A DNA stretch of 64,000 bases, taken from JBFWWP01 sp050246115. Lineage in GTDB: Bacteria > Planctomycetota > UBA8108 > UBA1146 > JAJFFE01. Every line of letters starts with the position of its first letter. Position 1 is the first letter of the stretch. Below, in pieces: positions 59,783-64,000 of the stretch. A model generated the notes under the pieces. The model was not told the origin of the DNA. It made no database searches and was given only the letters and a program-made list of their open reading frames with translations. The stretch covers positions 42,368 to 106,367 of the forward strand of contig JBFWWP010000022.1 of assembly GCA_050246115.1 (NCBI GenBank). The letters are read 5' to 3'. A program made the translations under genes and the position numbers.

Positions 59783-59808
59783 CGAAAACGGCAAACGAAA
59801 ACGGCAAA
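59783..59808 (+). repeat. 13-bp tandem duplication just ahead of purB
   Basis: CGAAAACGGCAAA is present twice, at 59783-59795 and 59796-59808, ending 5 nt before the purB ATG. It lies where the ribosome-binding site should be and may be a replication slip. Confidence 0.8.
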
Positions 59809-59813
59809 GCAGA

Positions 59814-61232
59814 ATGGAAGCGTACGTGGATCCGTTGGCCGAGCGTTACGCATCGCGCGCGATGGTGGAACTCTTCTCGCCGCACCATCGAGCCCTGGTC
59901 TGGCGGGATCTCTGGATCGCGCTGGCCCGGACACAGAGTGAAATGGGGTTGTCGGCGGTCACCCAACGCCACGTCGACGAACTCGTGGGCGCTCGCGAGC
60001 AGGTCGATCTGACGCGAGTTGCGGAGTTGGAGAAGCGTCTCCGACACGACGTAATGGCGCACATCCACGCGTACGGCGAGGTCGCTCCCGGCGCGCGCGG
60101 AGTGATTCACCTCGGTGCCACGTCTTGTTACGTGACTGACAACGCCGATTTGATCCTCATGCGGCGGGCGCTCCGGATGTTGAGCGATCGATTGCTGCGG
60201 GTGATTCATGGACTGGGACGGTTCGCGGCGCAGCACGCCGAGCTACCGACGTTGGGTTTGACCCACCTGCAGCCGGCGCAGCTGACTACGGTCGGCAAGC
60301 GCGCCGCCTTGTGGATCCAAGATCTAGTGACGTTGTACGAGGAACTCGAAGAGCGTTGGGCGCACATGCCGTTCCGCGGGGCCAAGGGAACGACCGGTAC
60401 CCAAGCCTCGTTCTTGCATTTGTTCGGTGGCGACGCGCGACGCGTTCGTGAACTCGATGAGCGTTTGGCGCGTCACATGGGGTTCGACCACGCGTTCGCG
60501 ATCACCGGCCAGACCTACCCCAGAATCTGGGACTATCGCGTTTTGTCGACGCTGTGTGGGCTGGGCGTCGTACTGCACAAGTTCTCGACCGACCTGCGTT
60601 TGCTTCAGAGCTGGGGAGAGGTCGAGGAACCGTACCATCGCGAACAAGTCGGGTCGTCGGCGATGCCGTACAAGCGCAACCCGATGAAGGCCGAGCGCAT
60701 CAGCTCGCTGTCGAAGTTGCTCATGACCTACGCGCCCGGCATGGCCAACGTGGCGGCAACGCAGTGGATGGAGCGAACGCTCGACGACAGCGCATTTCGT
60801 CGGGTTGCGATCACCCAGGCGTTCTTCTGCGCGGACGCGTTGCTACTCATCGCTCGCAACGTGGCCGAGGGGCTGCACGTCAACCCGCACGTCGCGCGGC
60901 GGCGCGTCGATGAGCATTTGCCGTACCTCGCCGCCGAAGAACTGCTCATGCAAGGAGTCGGCGACGGAGGGGATCGTCAGGGGCTGCACGAGCGCATTCG
61001 ACAGCTGGCGTGGGAGGCGCGAGAGCAGTGCGCGGCGGGCGCGCCGGTCAATCCGCTGCGGTCGCTGCTCGAGGCCGACCCGGTGCTCGCACCCATCGTC
61101 GCGAGCTTGCCGCCGTGGGACGCCCGGAGGTTCGTCGGCCTCGCGCCCGAGCAGACCCGGAACTTCCTCGACGAGGTCGTCTCGCGGTTGCCCGTACCCC
61201 CCGAGGACAACCTGCGCGAGCTGTCCGTTTGA
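59814..61232 (+). CDS. purB: Adenylosuccinate lyase
   Basis: Catalyses two fumarate-releasing steps of purine synthesis. The 472-residue product has HLGATSCYVTDNADL, THLQPAQLTTVGKRAALW, GAKGTTGTQASF and the family signature EQVGSSAMPYKRNPMKAE with the catalytic Ser region. ATG 59814 is preferred; the frame extends 81 codons upstream with no similarity. Its ribosome site is weak and includes the 13-bp repeat. Confidence 0.95.
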   Translation: MEAYVDPLAERYASRAMVELFSPHHRALVWRDLWIALARTQSEMGLSAVTQRHVDELVGAREQVDLTRVAELEKRLRHDVMAHIHAYGEVAPGARGVIHLGATSCYVTDNADLILMRRALRMLSDRLLRVIHGLGRFAAQHAELPTLGLTHLQPAQLTTVGKRAALWIQDLVTLYEELEERWAHMPFRGAKGTTGTQASFLHLFGGDARRVRELDERLARHMGFDHAFAITGQTYPRIWDYRVLSTLCGLGVVLHKFSTDLRLLQSWGEVEEPYHREQVGSSAMPYKRNPMKAERISSLSKLLMTYAPGMANVAATQWMERTLDDSAFRRVAITQAFFCADALLLIARNVAEGLHVNPHVARRRVDEHLPYLAAEELLMQGVGDGGDRQGLHERIRQLAWEAREQCAAGAPVNPLRSLLEADPVLAPIVASLPPWDARRFVGLAPEQTRNFLDEVVSRLPVPPEDNLRELSV

Positions 61233-61266
61233 GCGGCGCCGCGCGCGCCGCGAAGGTCGAGGCGCA

Positions 61267-62157
61267 GTGACCGAAGCCGTCGGCGGTCAAGTCGTCTTTC
61301 GCTCGAGTCGGCACCTGATGGTGCGGGTCGGTGACGAGGACTGGCGGTGTGAAGCCCGTGGCCTCCTGCGCCAAGGAGAAGGCACTTCGCTCGTGGTCGG
61401 GGACCTCGTCGAAGTGGAACCCGATGGCGTGCGCGCGGGCCGCATCATGCGTGTGCTGCCCCGGCGCAACCAGCTTTCGCGCCGGCGTGAGGTCGGTGGT
61501 GGCCGGGAGCTGGTGGTGGCCGCGAACCTCGACCGTGTGGTTGCGTTCTTCGCCGCCCGCCGCCCGCGCCTCAAGTTGGGAACGTTGGATCGTCTCCTCA
61601 TTGCCGCCGAGCACAATGATCTCCCCGCGACGATCGTAGTGAACAAGGCGGACCTCGGGCTCAGCGACGAACTCGAGCAGCAACTCGCGGAGTATCCAGC
61701 GTTGGGTTATCCCGTCTTGCTCGTGAGCGTCCATACGGGGGAGGGCGTCGCCGAGTTTCAGGCGCTGCTCGGGCGCGGGGCGAATGTGATCAGTGGGCCG
61801 TCCGGAGTCGGCAAGTCTTCGATGCTGAGCCGCATACTCGGTATCGAACTGCGCGTGGCCGACGTGAGCGAGGCGAACGAGAAGGGGAAGCACACGACGA
61901 CCGCGGCGACCTGGTACGCCCTGCCCGGGGGCGGTGCCGTCGTCGACACCCCCGGGTTTCGTGACTACGGCCTTTGGGACCTGGCGCCGGAACAAGTGGC
62001 TCGCCACATGCCCGACCTCCTGCCCCACGTGCAAGCCTGCCGGTTCCGTGACTGCCTGCATCGGGGTGAGCCGGGCTGTGCGGTGCGCGCGGCAGCGGAG
62101 GCCGGCACGGTTTCGGCGCGCCGTTACCGGAGCTACCTGGGGATCCTGGACTCCTGA
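61267..62157 (+). CDS. rsgA: Ribosome small subunit-dependent GTPase RsgA
   Basis: Circularly permuted GTPase that assists 30S maturation. The 296-residue product begins with an OB-fold. G4 VVNKADL then precedes G1 GPSGVGKSSML and G3 VVDTPGFRDYG, the permuted order. The C-terminal zinc module ends CRFRDCLHRGEPGC. Start GTG 61267 has AAGG/GAGG purines upstream and lies 34 nt after purB. Confidence 0.95.
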   Translation: MTEAVGGQVVFRSSRHLMVRVGDEDWRCEARGLLRQGEGTSLVVGDLVEVEPDGVRAGRIMRVLPRRNQLSRRREVGGGRELVVAANLDRVVAFFAARRPRLKLGTLDRLLIAAEHNDLPATIVVNKADLGLSDELEQQLAEYPALGYPVLLVSVHTGEGVAEFQALLGRGANVISGPSGVGKSSMLSRILGIELRVADVSEANEKGKHTTTAATWYALPGGGAVVDTPGFRDYGLWDLAPEQVARHMPDLLPHVQACRFRDCLHRGEPGCAVRAAAEAGTVSARRYRSYLGILDS

Positions 62158-62304
62158 GCCGGCCCCGCGGGGTTTCGGGACCGGTCTTTCCAAGCTACAA
62201 TCAATCAACAGGTTACATAGAATCGCGAAGGGCCGCGCGGGTTGGACGCCCCGGCGGACGTCCATCCGGCGAAGGCTGACTCGCGGCGTCCGAGAGGTAG
62301 GCGA

Positions 62305-62898
62305 ATGGGGCGAGAACCCACGGACCTCGTCGAACGAGCCATGAAGGGGGACCGCACCGCGTTCGCGCGCCTCGTGCAACAGATCCAGCGGACCTCGCTG
62401 GGCGTTGCTTACGCGGTGCTGCGGGACGCCGACCTGGCCGCCGACGCCGTGCAGGACGCTTTCATTCGGGCCTTTCGGGGTCTGAGCCAGCTTCGGGAGG
62501 TGGATCGCTTCGAAAGTTGGTTCCTGTCCGTCGTTCGCTCCTCCGCGTTGGACCTGCTGCGACGGAGGCAGCGGTGGCGAAGTCGCGAGGTGGCTCTCGC
62601 GCCGGCGCTACTCCAAGAGCGTGAGGGCGAACGGCGGACCGGAACTCCCGACGAGGCGCTGTTGCAGGGAGAAGAGGCTGCGCGGATACGAGCGGCGTTC
62701 GATGCGTTGACCCCGGAGTACCGCGAGGTGCTGTTGCTCAAGCACTCGGAGGGGTGCTCCTATGTGGAGATCGCTCAGAAGCTCGGCACCAGCGTAAGGG
62801 CGGTCGAGTCGAGGCTCTTTCGAGCGCGGATCCAGTTGCAGGGGCTTCTCAAGGTGCGCGGCGAGCCACGACGGGTTCAAGGTGACGATGCCGATTGA
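62305..62898 (+). CDS. ECF-type RNA polymerase sigma factor
   Basis: A 197-residue sigma-70 family protein. Region 2 is ARLVQQIQRTSLGVAYAVLRDADLAADAVQDAFIRAFRGL, and region 4 is LTPEYREVLLLKHSEGCSYVEIAQKLGTSVRAVESRLFRARIQL. ATG 62305 has GAGAGG upstream. It starts 148 nt after rsgA, in an AT-richer stretch that contains TACAAT and TAGAAT elements but no clear -35. The next gene is a probable partner. Confidence 0.92.
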   Translation: MGREPTDLVERAMKGDRTAFARLVQQIQRTSLGVAYAVLRDADLAADAVQDAFIRAFRGLSQLREVDRFESWFLSVVRSSALDLLRRRQRWRSREVALAPALLQEREGERRTGTPDEALLQGEEAARIRAAFDALTPEYREVLLLKHSEGCSYVEIAQKLGTSVRAVESRLFRARIQLQGLLKVRGEPRRVQGDDAD

Positions 62899-62939
62899 GC
62901 GTCGATCGAGCGTCGGCGAGTGCCGGGTCCAGGAGGAAC

Positions 62940-64000
62940 ATGACCGACTTCGCGAGCTGTAACCACACGGACTCGTGGCTCTCCTTGGCGGTCGACGATG
63001 AACTGTCGCCGGGTGAGCGTGCGCGGCTCGAGCGCCATCTGAGCCAGTGCGTGCCGTGCGCGTCGCGTCATGAGAAGCTGCTCGCGACGGATCGCATCCT
63101 GGCGACGCAGATTCGTGAGCACCTCGACACCATGGAGGCGGCGCTCGTCGGTCGCTTGGTGGCGGCGCGGTTGCCCAGTGGCCCCGGGGCGAACTTCCGT
63201 CGGTTGGGCGTGCCGTTGGCGGTCGCGGCTAGTGTGAGCTTCGTGGTGCTCGGGTGGGCCGTTGCGACCCGCTGGTCGTCCCCGACGCCAACGCAAGATC
63301 CAGCGACTCCCGCGACCATCGCCCAACGTACGCCCGAAGTGCCAGCCACTACGGTTCCCACAGCGCTCGGTAGCTTCTCTTGGGAGAGTGCCAGCGAAGG
63401 ACTGCGTGTGATTCACGAGGATGGTCGAGTCGTTACCGTCGTCAGCCCAACCGGGCACGTGCAGCTACTCGCATCGAACACGGATGCAGAGCCGCTTCTC
63501 CTGGACGCCGGCGATGGCGTGACCTTGCCGGTGCTGCCGGGGTCCACGCTCGCAGTGTCTGCAGGCTCGCTCGACCTCGCCCTTGCGGATGGGGCCACGG
63601 CTACGTTCACGGCGGGATCCCGCTTCCGAGTCGACGCGTTCGATTCCTCACGCCGTGTCCTCCTCGACGCTGGCGAAGTGGCCTGCCGCGGTCGTGCCGG
63701 CAGTCGTCCGATCGCGGTGTCCACCGCGGTCGCGACCGTCGATCCTTCGCTGGACGCCGGAGCGTGGTTCTCGGTGTACCATGCGCCCGCGACACCACAC
63801 GACGGTCCGTCGGTCGCACTGACCCGAGTTGCGTCACTCCGAGGGTCCGTATGGGTCTCTCGCCTGGGATCAGGAACCCCGGTTTGCATCGCGCAACGGG
63901 AGGACGGCATCGCCGAGGATGTCGAAGTCACCGCGAGTCGGTTGACGGTCAACCCCGAGCTCGCGCGAAGCCCCGCCAAACGCAGCCGGGAATTGCCGGG
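62940..64000 (+). CDS. Zinc-finger anti-sigma-like membrane protein with FecR-type domain, partial
   Basis: Starts at ATG 62940 with AGGAGG four nt upstream and stays open to the window end. The N-terminus (HTDSWLSLAVDDELSPGERARLERHLSQCVPC) is an HC2-type anti-sigma zinc finger with the HxxxCxxC pattern. One membrane helix follows (about 99-118, VPLAVAASVSFVVLGWAVA). The periplasmic part (LALADGATATFTAGSRFRVDAF, then VLLDAGEVACRG) looks like a FecR domain. It probably controls the sigma factor encoded 41 nt upstream. Confidence 0.83.
   Translation, partial: MTDFASCNHTDSWLSLAVDDELSPGERARLERHLSQCVPCASRHEKLLATDRILATQIREHLDTMEAALVGRLVAARLPSGPGANFRRLGVPLAVAASVSFVVLGWAVATRWSSPTPTQDPATPATIAQRTPEVPATTVPTALGSFSWESASEGLRVIHEDGRVVTVVSPTGHVQLLASNTDAEPLLLDAGDGVTLPVLPGSTLAVSAGSLDLALADGATATFTAGSRFRVDAFDSSRRVLLDAGEVACRGRAGSRPIAVSTAVATVDPSLDAGAWFSVYHAPATPHDGPSVALTRVASLRGSVWVSRLGSGTPVCIAQREDGIAEDVEVTASRLTVNPELARSPAKRSRELP

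Overview
The window looks like a chromosomal segment of a member of the Planctomycetota (GC-rich, roughly 65-67% by eye). The grounds are: a division and cell-wall (dcw) gene run with mraZ, rsmH, ftsI, murE, murF, ftsW, murG, murC and murB but no ftsA or ftsZ; a PurN with the SGGGRTL nucleotide loop I associate with this phylum; an FHA-linked Ser/Thr kinase; GFTLVELLVV-type prepilins; and small zinc-ribbon proteins I associate with this group. The phylum call is an inference from gene content. I cannot name the species. I saw no rRNA, tRNA, CRISPR array, insertion sequence or phage. Positions 52301-52400 are exactly 100 Ns, so this is a scaffolded draft assembly.

Layout. 1-1488 (-): an alanine-rich coiled-coil protein cut by the window edge. 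1668-12282 (+): phospholipid precursor genes (plsY, gpsA), larE-like, a membrane glycosyltransferase, cmk-plsC-rpsA, a secreted protein, tyrS, and a stand-alone heptose-phosphate adenylyltransferase. 12520-25777 (-): one long co-directional run that reads, in transcription order, dnaE, yggS, FHA kinase, purine nucleoside phosphorylase, clpP, purN, a small putative lipoprotein, a Gfo/Idh oxidoreductase, a radical SAM protein and a PanE-like reductase. 26131-27290 (+): two cysteine-motif proteins. 27845-41383 (+): the dcw cluster, with a promoter and a 10-bp-phased MraZ-type operator in front of mraZ, almost all genes overlapping by 1-4 nt, and no mraY, murD, ftsA or ftsZ. 41558-45051 (+): a SAM hydroxide adenosyltransferase, a small MshEN-like protein and a large membrane-anchored protein. 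45569-51576 (+): a chaperone island of two groEL genes, dnaJ and grpE, then two zinc-ribbon proteins. 51712-55172: a prepilin-like gene, the assembly gap, two secreted or lipoprotein genes and a small hypothetical gene. 55255-59529 (-): a peptidase-MA/TPR protein, a TonB-like protein and tilS. 59814-64000 (+): purB, rsgA, an ECF sigma factor and a zinc-finger/FecR membrane protein that runs off the end.

The dcw run encodes cytoplasmic UDP-MurNAc-pentapeptide synthesis (MurB, MurC, MurE of the DAP type, MurF), lipid II synthesis (MurG), septal polymerisation (FtsW with FtsI) and two weak candidates for the FtsL and FtsQ divisome linkers. It therefore encodes a peptidoglycan wall without the usual FtsA/FtsZ pair beside it. 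The most notable observations are: two adjacent GroEL paralogues that both lack the catalytic Asp equivalent to E. coli D398; rsmH apparently starting at a CTG codon within a CTGA stop/start overlap; a clear promoter overlapped by MraZ-like repeats; a purine nucleoside phosphorylase with the Asn-to-Asp change that switches human PNP toward adenosine; and an uncharacterised radical SAM / Gfo-Idh / PanE-like gene set.
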